DNA from: a virus | DNA length: 52,767 nt | Strand: one strand, 5' to 3' | Virus record (IMG/VR): IMGVR_UViG_3300034524_000183 | Span: 1 to 52,767 of that record | Part shown: piece by piece, positions 14,585 through 22,525 of the stretch | Numbering within the stretch: the first letter of the stretch is position 1 | Layout of the letters: each line of letters opens with the position of its first letter | Notes under the pieces: generated by a model | What the model was told of the DNA's origin: nothing | Seen by the model: only the letters and a program-made list of their open reading frames with translations | The model's database searches: none | Translations under genes and position numbers: made by a program

Positions 14585-15688
14585 ATGGCGAGAAAAGCAA
14601 CAACGACGAAAAACACTCAAACATTACCGAGAGGTATCCGGCTTCGCAACGGTCGGTTCTTTGTGGACGTAATGGTTAAGGGGAAGCGCAAGACAGCAAC
14701 TTGCGCAACCCTTGAAGAAGCAATCACTCGACGGACAGAACTCAAGGAGGCTCTCAAGCGCGGCCTCGACGGGAAGAACGAGGAAAAGGCGGTAACTGGC
14801 GGCTGGACGCTCAACCAAGCCCTTCAGTACACCATACGGCACCACTGGGCTGGTACTGGTGGAGAAGAAAAAGCTGTCATCAACGCAAACTATGCGGTCC
14901 GCTTCTTTGGCCCTGACAAGCCTCTTGATAAAATCGACAGCCTTGCACTGGATGAATACAAGGAATGGTTGATTGAAGAGCACAACAACTCAAACGCTAC
15001 GATCAATCGCAAGATGTCGGCGTTGTCCAAGTTGTTTACGATGGCAATCGAACGCGGAAAGCTCAAGGCGAAACCCAAGTTCCCGCGCTTGAAAGAAACA
15101 GGTGGCAGAATCCGCTTCTTGAGCGAGGACGAAGAGCGTGTATGCGTAAACCTGCTCAAGCAGTGGAGCCTCGACGACCATGCTGATGCGTTCGTGATAC
15201 TGATAGACACAGGAATGCGTCCTTCGGAGCTGTGGCGGTTGAAACTCAATGACATTGACTTCAACACTGGCCTCATCTCAATATGGGAGAACAAGACCGA
15301 CAATCCGCGCTCTATTGCAATGACCAAAAGAGTGGTGGAAACAATCCGCACACGCCTAGATGAACTCCCTACGCGTATTGTTGGCGACGAAGACCATCTT
15401 GTATGGGACGGGGTTACACTCTTCCCCAACGCTACGAACTATTGGTTTGAACGTGTCTGGAACAAGGTGAAGCACGTGATGAAACTGGACGACGACGAAC
15501 AGTTCGTTCCATATGCACTGCGACACACTTGCTGTTCGCGGTTGATACAGCGTGGTGTGCCTCTCAAACACGTCAAGGATTGGATGGGACACAAAGCCAT
15601 CCAAACCACAATGAGGTATGCCCATCTCGCGCCCCAAGACATGAAGTCTTTGGCGTCGGTTTTAGAGTCGAAGGAGGCGCGGTGGTAA
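14585..15688 (+). CDS. int: Tyrosine-family site-specific integrase
   Basis: The 367-residue recombinase has an N-terminal arm-binding region (RNGRFFVDVMVKGKRKTA), a SAM-like core-binding domain (about 74-170) and a catalytic domain. Catalytic residues visible are Arg in DTGMRPSEL (about 211), HxxR replaced by the usual ALRHTCCSRL context (about 311-318), MGHKAIQTTMRYAH (second His, about 335) and the Tyr nucleophile in MRYAH (about 344). It ends just before arm-like repeats and a tRNA-Leu, so it is the enzyme that integrated this prophage. AAAGGAGG lies a little far (about 12 bases) from the ATG. Confidence 0.95.
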   Translation: MARKATTTKNTQTLPRGIRLRNGRFFVDVMVKGKRKTATCATLEEAITRRTELKEALKRGLDGKNEEKAVTGGWTLNQALQYTIRHHWAGTGGEEKAVINANYAVRFFGPDKPLDKIDSLALDEYKEWLIEEHNNSNATINRKMSALSKLFTMAIERGKLKAKPKFPRLKETGGRIRFLSEDEERVCVNLLKQWSLDDHADAFVILIDTGMRPSELWRLKLNDIDFNTGLISIWENKTDNPRSIAMTKRVVETIRTRLDELPTRIVGDEDHLVWDGVTLFPNATNYWFERVWNKVKHVMKLDDDEQFVPYALRHTCCSRLIQRGVPLKHVKDWMGHKAIQTTMRYAHLAPQDMKSLASVLESKEARW

Positions 15689-15749
15689 AACTGGACTTGC
15701 GTTGTGTAGGGATTTAAAGTAACCGTCAATCCCGGTTTTTCCGGCAGTG

Positions 15750-15796
15750 GTTGCGAACTGTTGCGAAAAACGTCGTTTGTTGCGAATTGTTGCAAA
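15750..15796 (+). repeat. Four GTTGCRAA repeats, candidate integrase arm sites
   Basis: GTTGCGAA occurs at 15750, 15760 and 15779, and GTTGCAAA at 15789. The starts are 10, 19 and 10 bases apart, so all lie on nearly the same helix face. Position between the int stop and the attachment tRNA is where integrase arm-type sites are expected. The reverse complement TTTGCAAC is the motif found upstream of early promoters P1 and P2. Confidence 0.7.
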
Positions 15797-15798
15797 GG

Positions 15799-15887
15799 GC
15801 CGGAGTGGTGAAACTGGTATACACATCGGACTTAAAATCCGAAGATCATTAATGATCGTGCGGGTTCGATTCCCGCCTCCGGTACCA
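15799..15887 (+). tRNA. tRNA-Leu (anticodon UAA), phage-borne
   Basis: An 89-base cloverleaf with long variable arm can be folded. The acceptor stem is GCCGGAG/CTCCGGT, the anticodon stem TCGGA/TCCGA with loop CTTAAAA (anticodon TAA at its centre), and the T-arm GCGGGTTCGATTCCCGC; CCA is encoded. It lies inside the prophage, between int and the attachment junction. Its sequence differs from that of the neighbouring tRNA-Leu fragment, so it is not simply the host gene. Confidence 0.92.
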
Positions 15888-15916
15888 GCAAAAACAAATT
15901 TCTGGAATTTAAAATC

Positions 15917-15972
15917 ACTTAAAATCTCTCGGCCTTCGGGCTGTACGGGTTCAAGTCCCGTCCTGGGTACCA
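15917..15972 (+). other. tRNA-Leu(UAA) 3' half, attachment junction
   Basis: From ACTTAAAATC onward this is the 3' part of a second tRNA-Leu(UAA): anticodon loop, variable arm CGGCC-TTCG-GGCTG, T-arm ACGGGTTCAAGTCCCGT, acceptor CCTGGGT and ACCA. No matching 5' half lies before it. ACTTAAAATC is also in the complete tRNA at 15830-15839, and TTAAAATC is repeated in tandem here (15909 and 15919). The simplest reading is attR, with the crossover in the anticodon loop; the host 5' half should be at the left end outside the window. Confidence 0.75.
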
Positions 15973-16429
15973 CTTATTTACCACGTACTTATGCAAGTTC
16001 CGACACTTGCAATGCTCTACGGCGATCCCCTTGTGTAGCCTTTCAGGGTCACTATGGGGTCACTCTTTGTGGGCGCTTTCGCCCTCTCCCCCTCTGGACT
16101 GCATCAAATCATGACGCCGACGCGATAGCGACGGCTTCCTTTCTCTCTTCCCCCAGCGCCGCGCACTGCGCGGTGCTGGGGGCCTACACGCTTTCCCCCG
16201 CCTCCCCCCGCCTGAAGAAGCACGCCAGATCATCCTATGGGCCAGATCCGTCGCCCAGAGCCCTCCCGTACTCCATGGGTCCTTCTGCGGCACTCGGCTC
16301 TACGGGTGCTGCGAGGCTCGGGTTTCGGGCGCGAGTGATGGAAAACTTTGCTCGGAAAAATGGAAATTATCCAATCGTGACACGCAATTGGTGCACGAAA
16401 GCTTCCATTCGTAACACGCGGGGGCAGGC
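15973..16429. other. Inter-prophage region
   Basis: No convincing gene lies in these 457 bases. Two copies of GGGTCACT (16046 and 16057) are 11 bases apart, and one strong hairpin is listed separately. CTTGCAAT near 16006 resembles the integrase-arm-like motif. A longer open frame runs through, but its composition (Arg/Ser/Pro-rich, crossing the tRNA) is not protein-like. Confidence 0.5.
16150..16182. terminator. GC-rich 15-bp hairpin
   Basis: CCCCCAGCGCCGCGC, an ACT loop and GCGCGGTGCTGGGGG form a 15-bp stem with one wobble pair. It could end read-through from the tRNA side, although there is no T run. Confidence 0.55.
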
Positions 16430-18088
16430 ATGAGCGAGCTCGGCAATCCCCCTGAAAATCAGGAAGATATTGATAATCCTGATAGCTCTTCCACGCCACA
16501 TGACGAGCTCGCAGAAATGCGGGCGAAGGTTGCCGGGCGGCGTGCCGAAGAAGTTGTTGTGCCACCAGCTGATCCGGAGCCGCTTGACGACGACTTCATC
16601 TATCGCTGTGCCCAGAACAAGGACATCGGCCATGGCATGCTCTACGCAGCACTCAACAAGGACCGGAAAGTATACAACCACCAAGCTGGTTGCTGGATGA
16701 TCTGGCGCGGTCACCATTGGGATTTCGACCTGACCGAAGGCGCTAATATCGATGTCGAGGATCTGGTTGATCAGTACATGGGCCTGCGAGACCGGATCGC
16801 CGACCAGAAGAAACGTGCCGAGGAAGATGGCGCTAACCAGTCCCACTTGGACTTTCTGGAAGGCAAACGCGAAACTTTGCTCAAGGCGTGTCGTTATCTG
16901 CACTCGATTAACGGTGTTACCAACTGCCTGAAAGGAGCTCGAGCAAACCGTGAGGCCATCGCCATTGCTGGTGATGAGATCGACCGGGAGCCGTGGTTGC
17001 TGCCAGTCGCGAACGGAGTTTTGGACCTTCGTTCTGGACTGTTGAAACCGGGGGTACCGGGGGACTACCTCGTACTCGCATCCCCTGTTGAATGGCGCGG
17101 CATCGATGAACCCTGCCCTACATGGGAAGCAGCGCTGCTGGCCATCATGAACGACGATCCCGAAATGGTCGCATATCTACGCCGCCTTTTCGGCTACGCC
17201 ATCACGGGCCAGACCTACGAGCATGTGTTCGTGGTTCTCTTTGGTGATGAGGGCCGTAACGGCAAGGATACCATGACCGGAACGTTGGAAAAGGTGCTCG
17301 GTCCATTGGTAGGAACAGTCCCTGCCGAAATGCTGCTTGACCAGAAGGGAGCTCGCTCGAGCGCCGGTCCTTCTCCAGACATCATGCAGCTACGAGGCCT
17401 GCGCATGGCGCTGGCCTCTGAGACGGATAAGGATGCTCGCTTTTCGCCCAGCCGTGTGAAGTGGCTCTCTGGTGGCGGCAGCCTCACAGGGCGTTATCCT
17501 CATGACAAGCGCCTCGTCACCTTTGAACCGACACATCAACTTTTCCTGCTCACAAACGAGAAACCCTACGCCAACGCCGATGACATGGCCTTCTGGACCC
17601 GTCTACATCTGGTGGACTTTGCCGTGCGCTTTGTCAAAGGCACACCCACAAAGCCCAACGAACGCCCTGTGGATCTGCGCATGAAGGAGAAGCTGCAGGC
17701 CGAGTACCCCGGCATTCTCGCATGGTTGGTTCGCGGTTGCCTTGAGTGGCAGCAGCAGGGGCTCAACCCGCCCGCCAAGGTGCTTGAGGCCACAAACGAA
17801 TATAGAAGTGATGAAGACCTCATGCAGCAGTTCTTCGTTGAATGTCTCATTACGGAGAACGTTCCTGAAACAGATTTCATTCTGTCCACCCCCCTGCACC
17901 AGTTCTTCTCCGTCTGGTGGGAAAAGAACATCAACAAAAAGCCATACTCACAAAAGGCCTTCGGCGGTCGAATGAAAAAGAAGGGGTATCCCAGCGAGAA
18001 GATCCCGGCGGCCGGGAACCTCATGGGCTATCGCGGTCTGCGGATCAACCGTGCCGCTTACAAGGATCTCACGGGCAAGGAGTTCTAG
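16430..18088 (+). CDS. P4-family phage primase/SF3 helicase
   Basis: The 552-residue protein has the D5/P4-alpha type C-terminal layout. A D5-like region (about 190-260: EPWLLPVANGVLDLRSG) is followed by an SF3 ATPase. The Walker A is GDEGRNGKDT at about 270-279, then ASETDKDARF and a Sensor-like FLLTNEKP segment. The N-terminal 60 residues are acidic and probably disordered. It would unwind the phage origin, presumably the AT-rich region just downstream, together with the separate CHC2 primase gene. The start is the ATG at 16430. Confidence 0.88.
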   Translation: MSELGNPPENQEDIDNPDSSSTPHDELAEMRAKVAGRRAEEVVVPPADPEPLDDDFIYRCAQNKDIGHGMLYAALNKDRKVYNHQAGCWMIWRGHHWDFDLTEGANIDVEDLVDQYMGLRDRIADQKKRAEEDGANQSHLDFLEGKRETLLKACRYLHSINGVTNCLKGARANREAIAIAGDEIDREPWLLPVANGVLDLRSGLLKPGVPGDYLVLASPVEWRGIDEPCPTWEAALLAIMNDDPEMVAYLRRLFGYAITGQTYEHVFVVLFGDEGRNGKDTMTGTLEKVLGPLVGTVPAEMLLDQKGARSSAGPSPDIMQLRGLRMALASETDKDARFSPSRVKWLSGGGSLTGRYPHDKRLVTFEPTHQLFLLTNEKPYANADDMAFWTRLHLVDFAVRFVKGTPTKPNERPVDLRMKEKLQAEYPGILAWLVRGCLEWQQQGLNPPAKVLEATNEYRSDEDLMQQFFVECLITENVPETDFILSTPLHQFFSVWWEKNINKKPYSQKAFGGRMKKKGYPSEKIPAAGNLMGYRGLRINRAAYKDLTGKEF

Positions 18089-18368
18089 GGATGATTGAGA
18101 CGATAGCGGATGATGCCTAGGGATGATCATCACAATCGTAACCATCTAAAATTACGAGATATGGAGTGGTGCGTCGGAGCTTAGGACCATAGGTCCGGCA
18201 ATAGTTGGGAGATTAGAAATCTCGGATTTTGACGACCATGTTTTTACACACTTATCTTCTCATCCTCCATTTTTAAAAAAAATATAATAAAAATATAATG
18301 ATAAGAATCAGGACAATTAGCAGGATGATTGTTTTACACGGTCTCATCCTCCAAGAGGAGAAGAGAAA
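18089..18368. other. Candidate replication origin with iterons and AT-rich stretch
   Basis: The gap between the helicase and primase genes contains GGATGAT at 18089, 18108, 18121 and 18324, the palindrome GATGATCATC (18122-18131), and TCTCATCCTCCA twice (18258 and 18342), each preceded by TTTTACAC. Between the two blocks lies an AT-rich stretch (about 18269-18307, with ATATAATAAAAATATAATG). Small dyads GGACC-ATA-GGTCC and GAGATT-AGA-AATCTC also occur. This is the classic look of an iteron origin, placed next to its own helicase and primase. Confidence 0.65.
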
Positions 18369-19778
18369 ATGAACGTGCTTGATCTGGTGCGACAAGATGT
18401 AGGCGACAGCAATGTGCGGCTGCAGGCGAGAGGAGAGTGGGGTTCCCCCTGTCCATCCTGCGGCGGTGATGATCGCTTCCGCATCTTTCCGGAGCAGAAC
18501 GACGGTCGTGGATCCTACTGGTGCCGCGTTGAGCAGGTGGGGGGCGATGCCATCCAATACCTTCGCGATTATCGAGGCATGGGATATCGCGAGGCGTGCG
18601 AAGCAGCTGGGGTGGAGCCCCGAGCAAACTACAAGCCGCTCTCCGCTCCGAAATCAAGAAAAGCTGCATCCGTGCCGTCATTCAAGACGCATGCAGATCC
18701 CAAACAGCTCTGGCAGGAAAAGGCTCAATCCTTCATCACGACTGCCCATCAGCGCCTGCTGGCCCATCCTTCCATGCTTGCATACCTCGCAGGACGCGGG
18801 ATTCCGCTTGATGCGGTCAAGCGCTGTCGCCTTGGCTACAACCCGCAGCATGAATATCGCCCGCGTACATCGTGGGGGCTGGAAGAAGAGACTGGCGAAA
18901 ACGGCAAGTCCAAACGTCTCTGGCTACCCAAGGGCATTGTCATTCCATATTGGCGTGCAGGAGTGCTCCAGCGCATCAAGATCCGGCAGGACAACGGTTT
19001 TGAGTTCGGCCCCCGATACTACATGGTGCCGGGTTCCAGTAGTGCCCCAATGTGTCTCAACCCTGAAGCTAGAGCTTTTGTAGCTATAGAGGCGGAACTG
19101 GATGCCATTGCCTGCTGGTGGGCAGCCGTTGATGGTGGCCTGAAAGACGTTGGAACGCTGGGCATGGGGACGCTTGGCGGCAAGCCTGATGAATGGCTTC
19201 ACGCCATCCTCTCAGCTTGCCTATGTATTCTCAACGCACTGGACGTTGAGCGGATCTCGCCGAAGGACGACACGCCCGAGGCCATAGAAGAGGCGCAAAA
19301 GAAAGAGCTGATGCAGGCAAGGCAACGAGACTGGTGGCAGAAAACCTATCCGCATGCAGAGCGGTGGCCAGTGCCTGCGGGAAAGGATCCCGGCGAAGCC
19401 TTCGCCGCTGGCGTGGATTTGAAAACATGGATTGTCGCGGGCTTGCCGCCCGCGTTGACCTTGCCAGTCGCTTCCACCCCTGCTTCAGCCATGGTTCCTG
19501 CCGAGCCGCCTGCGCAGGCTGCGGAATTGCCATCACTCCACCCAGACGTGCTGCGCCTCCATGATGTGCTCTGCGCCGGTCCGATGTGGATTGAGAAGGA
19601 CGCAGCAAGGGTAGCGCTCGGCATCAAGTGGGATTGGAGTTGGCGGAGGGCAGCGCCGGAGCATGCGGCTCTGTGCAGCGAGCTTTCGAGGCTAGTGTTC
19701 CATACGGATGCAGCATTCGGGTGGGTAGTTGCGCACCCGGCGTCATTTATCGACAGCAGCAATTTGTTGCGCCCTTAA
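18369..19778 (+). CDS. DNA primase with CHC2 zinc finger and TOPRIM domain
   Basis: The 469-residue protein has a CHC2-type zinc-binding region at residues of about 10-65 (CPSCGGDDRFRIF, then YWCRVEQVGGDAIQYL) and a TOPRIM-like region near 230-300 (AFVAIEAELDAIACWW, with the acidic Glu). It would make primers at the phage origin. The C-terminal 100 residues are Ala/Pro-rich and end in a domain I do not recognise. An AAGAGGAG site precedes the ATG, and the iteron block ends just upstream. Confidence 0.88.
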   Translation: MNVLDLVRQDVGDSNVRLQARGEWGSPCPSCGGDDRFRIFPEQNDGRGSYWCRVEQVGGDAIQYLRDYRGMGYREACEAAGVEPRANYKPLSAPKSRKAASVPSFKTHADPKQLWQEKAQSFITTAHQRLLAHPSMLAYLAGRGIPLDAVKRCRLGYNPQHEYRPRTSWGLEEETGENGKSKRLWLPKGIVIPYWRAGVLQRIKIRQDNGFEFGPRYYMVPGSSSAPMCLNPEARAFVAIEAELDAIACWWAAVDGGLKDVGTLGMGTLGGKPDEWLHAILSACLCILNALDVERISPKDDTPEAIEEAQKKELMQARQRDWWQKTYPHAERWPVPAGKDPGEAFAAGVDLKTWIVAGLPPALTLPVASTPASAMVPAEPPAQAAELPSLHPDVLRLHDVLCAGPMWIEKDAARVALGIKWDWSWRRAAPEHAALCSELSRLVFHTDAAFGWVVAHPASFIDSSNLLRP

Positions 19779-19837
19779 TTTTCCCCCGCAGGAGGGGGAA
19801 CGCGAAAACAGTTTTTTACCCGCTGAGAGGGGGAAAA

Positions 19838-20287
19838 ATGAAAGAACAGCGTCCGAGATTAGCCCGCATAACAGTCAAGCTTGCCGATGGATCCGTCCGC
19901 GCCTTTTCTGTTTACGATGCAGAAGAATGGCCTGAGCGTAACGGACCTGCGGGGTTAGTTCGGGTGCAGGACGGTGAAACATGGGTCAGCAGAGATGGTA
20001 ACAAATACGATTGGCATAATCCAGAAGCAGTGGGCCATCTGTTAGCCACCCTATTGCGGGAGCAAATGGGTACCGTTGAGCCTGAACCGCACATACCACC
20101 AGACACTCCGGCGGGAACACCGGTGTGCGTCAAAACTGCATCCGAAGTAGGTCGACAGTTCTCAACACGTACCCGATCCGCTCCATTTGAACGCGGGGGA
20201 CAATGGAAGGTCTTTGTGTCCGGGCACCGCTATCCGTTGCCACTGGAGTGTGTGGAACGAGCGAGAGACGGGCCGGAAGATAAATAG
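19838..20287 (+). CDS. Hypothetical protein
   Basis: The 149-residue product starts at the ATG at 19838 behind GAGAGGGGGAAAA. It begins MKEQRPRLARITVKLADGS, contains RVQDGETWVSRDGNKYDW, and ends with a basic region. It lies between the primase and the methyltransferase. The frame is open farther upstream but runs through the primase gene, so I use the internal ATG. No family was recognised. Confidence 0.65.
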   Translation: MKEQRPRLARITVKLADGSVRAFSVYDAEEWPERNGPAGLVRVQDGETWVSRDGNKYDWHNPEAVGHLLATLLREQMGTVEPEPHIPPDTPAGTPVCVKTASEVGRQFSTRTRSAPFERGGQWKVFVSGHRYPLPLECVERARDGPEDK

Positions 20288-20427
20288 CGGAACTGAGAGA
20301 GGGCTGCCGCATGCAGCTCGTACCTCCATGCGGCGACCGGATACGTGCATATCCGACCAGAAACTCCAGCCCTCCTGCCGAAACGCGATACGCATCGGTG
20401 AAGGAGGCCTACCACAGGATTTGTCGG

Positions 20428-21774
20428 ATGAAAACGATCTCTCTTGAATACTGGCCACTGGAACGATTGAAACCATACGAACGCCAACTGCGAAAGAATG
20501 ATCGCCATGTCGAAAGAATGATGGATTGCATTACAGAGTTCGGATTCCGACTTCCCATTCTGGCAAAGGCTGATGGCGTTGTTGTGGATGGCCACCTTCG
20601 CTTGAAAGCTGCCCTGCGTATGGGGCTTGCAGAAATCCCAGTTATCCTCGCTGATGGTATGACGGAGGCGCAAGTGCGGGCCTTCCGCATTCTCGCCAAC
20701 AGTTCCGTCGCCTGGTCAAAATGGGATGAAGAGGCGCTTGCTGCCGAGCTGGATGCGCTGCAGCAAGAGTCCTTCCAGCTCGAGCTCACGGGCCTTGCGC
20801 TTTCCGAGATTGAGGATCTGCTGGATTCTCTGGACCGCGAAGATGCTGGGCCGGATCCTGACAAGCTTCCTCCTGACGGGCCATGCGTCACCATGCCCGG
20901 AGATATCTGGTTGCTGGGGGCTCATCGGCTTCTGTGCGGGGACTCCACCTGCAAAGATGCAATGGCGAACCTCATGCAAGGCGCGGAAGCTGACCTGATC
21001 TGGACTGATCCGCCGTACAACGTGAACTACAAAGGAAAGGCCGGCAGCATCAAGAACGACAACATGAAGGCTGCAGAGTTCCGTCAATTCCTGCTTGCTG
21101 CCTATTCGGCCATGTTTGGTGTGCTCGGAAAGGGGTGCCCTATCTATGTCGCTCATGCGGACACTGAAGGCGTCAACTTTCGAGGCGCCTTTCAGGAAGC
21201 TGGGTTCAAGCTGGCATCCTGCCTTATCTGGCGCAAAGATCATTTTGTGCTCGGTCGGGCAGACTATCAGTGTCAGCATGAGCCTATCCTTTATGGCTGG
21301 AAGCCGGGCAGCGCTCATCGATGGTACGGCGGCCGGAAACGGAAAACCATTCAGGAGCTGGGTAGCTTCGGCTCCATAGAGCAGCTTGCTGACGGCTCCA
21401 TTATCCTGTGCCATGAGGGTACCTCCACGGTTATCACCGGGCGAGATCTGGCGGTAGAGCAATTCGACAGCACTATCATTCTGGAGCGTAAACCGCTCCG
21501 AAGTGAACTCCATCCCACCATGAAGCCGGTGGGATTGGTAGAGCGCTTCATCCGTAACAGCAGTAGGGCGGGCAATATGGTTCTTGATCCCTTCGGCGGC
21601 TCGGGCACTACGCTTATTGCGTGTGAGCGCACTAACCGAACCTGCCGAACAATGGAACTGGATCCCAAGTATGCAGATGCCATCGTCAGACGTTGGCAGG
21701 CCTATACGGGGAAAAGCGCCGTGCATGAGCGCACCGGCTCAACTTTCGATGACAGGGAACAGCTCAATGGATGA
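20428..21774 (+). CDS. ParB-like domain/DNA adenine or cytosine-N4 methyltransferase fusion
   Basis: Residues 1-90 are ParB/Srx-like (LERLKPYERQLRKNDRHVER, then GVVVDGHLRLKAAL). The rest is a beta-class DNA methyltransferase: DPPY motif IV at about 194-197 comes before the S-adenosylmethionine motif (LDPFGGSGTTL) near residue 386. No restriction endonuclease gene is adjacent, so this is an orphan modification enzyme, probably protecting phage DNA or marking it for packaging or replication. The start is uncertain: the ATG at 20428 matches the ParB domain, but the best Shine-Dalgarno (AAGGAGG, about 20400) is 21 bases away. The last 8 bases overlap the next gene. Confidence 0.9.
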   Translation: MKTISLEYWPLERLKPYERQLRKNDRHVERMMDCITEFGFRLPILAKADGVVVDGHLRLKAALRMGLAEIPVILADGMTEAQVRAFRILANSSVAWSKWDEEALAAELDALQQESFQLELTGLALSEIEDLLDSLDREDAGPDPDKLPPDGPCVTMPGDIWLLGAHRLLCGDSTCKDAMANLMQGAEADLIWTDPPYNVNYKGKAGSIKNDNMKAAEFRQFLLAAYSAMFGVLGKGCPIYVAHADTEGVNFRGAFQEAGFKLASCLIWRKDHFVLGRADYQCQHEPILYGWKPGSAHRWYGGRKRKTIQELGSFGSIEQLADGSIILCHEGTSTVITGRDLAVEQFDSTIILERKPLRSELHPTMKPVGLVERFIRNSSRAGNMVLDPFGGSGTTLIACERTNRTCRTMELDPKYADAIVRRWQAYTGKSAVHERTGSTFDDREQLNG

Positions 21775-22525
21775 ACTGAAACTTGAAGAACTACTTGAAC
21801 GCAGTGCGTCCAGTGACGTTGCCTCGTTGCTCAAAGCGAAAGAAGAAGCTAAGCGCGTTATGCGTGACGATCCCTCCCCAGCGGCCATATCCGCGTTTGA
21901 ACGAGCATCGCGCCTTCTGGAGGCTCGCATGCAATCGACAAAGACCGGAGAAAACACCTTCTCCACCCCAGCTCAGGTCATAGAGTACCTGACCTCGCAA
22001 CACCGCAAAGTCGCCAAAAGCAAGCTCTATGCAGACATTAAGGCCGGACGGCTGCGCAAACGTGATGGAACATTCACGGTGGCGGATGTAGAAGCCTACT
22101 CCCGCACCCTGCCGCTCACGTCAACACCGGATGCACAGGCCAAGGCTGCAGATGATGTTGCCCGCCGCAAGCAGGAAGCGGAGGCCATGCGAATAGAAGA
22201 GCAGGCCAGACGAGAGAAGATCAAGCGCCTGCGGGAGGAAGGCAAGCTCATTCCGAGAGAGGATGTTGAAATGGAGCTGTCAACGCGTGCAGTCACTCTT
22301 GAAACGTCTTTGAAATCCGCTATCGAAGTACATGTACTTGAGCTGATCAATGCCGTCGAGGGCAACCCCAACCACTCGCACACGCTGATCAACTCCCTTG
22401 AGGCTTTGTTTGACAAGATTCTGAATGAATATGCGCGGGAGATGGAGATCGAGGTGGAGTTCTCATGTGATGATGCTGAAGAACCCGACGAATACCCCTC
22501 AGAAGAAAGCGACTCGGAAGCCTGA
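21767..22525 (+). CDS. Terminase small subunit (lambda Nu1-like)
   Basis: The 252-residue protein starts in the ATGGATGA overlap with the methyltransferase stop. Residues of about 65-110 hold a DNA-binding-like segment (VIEYLTSQHRKVAKSKLYADIKAGRLRKRDGTFTVADVEAY). A long charged helix follows (about 125-165), and the C-terminus is very acidic. Its place directly before the GpA-type large subunit identifies it as the partner that binds the packaging site. Confidence 0.82.
   Translation: MDELKLEELLERSASSDVASLLKAKEEAKRVMRDDPSPAAISAFERASRLLEARMQSTKTGENTFSTPAQVIEYLTSQHRKVAKSKLYADIKAGRLRKRDGTFTVADVEAYSRTLPLTSTPDAQAKAADDVARRKQEAEAMRIEEQARREKIKRLREEGKLIPREDVEMELSTRAVTLETSLKSAIEVHVLELINAVEGNPNHSHTLINSLEALFDKILNEYAREMEIEVEFSCDDAEEPDEYPSEESDSEA

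Noticed and set aside
15750-15796. CRISPR-like array
   Set aside because: The repeats are only 8 bases and spaced 10-19 bases; no array elsewhere in the window fits CRISPR.
16046-16064. GGGTCACT repeats and a TCACTATGGGG string resembling a T7 promoter
   Set aside because: The upstream recognition half is absent and the repeats are short; kept only as a note in the region entry.
15747-16433. 228-codon frame across the tRNA and inter-prophage region
   Set aside because: It reads through the tRNA, its fragment and a hairpin; not protein-like.
20311-20427. Extended start of the ParB-methyltransferase
   Set aside because: The additional 39 residues are not ParB-like and lack a good ribosome binding site.
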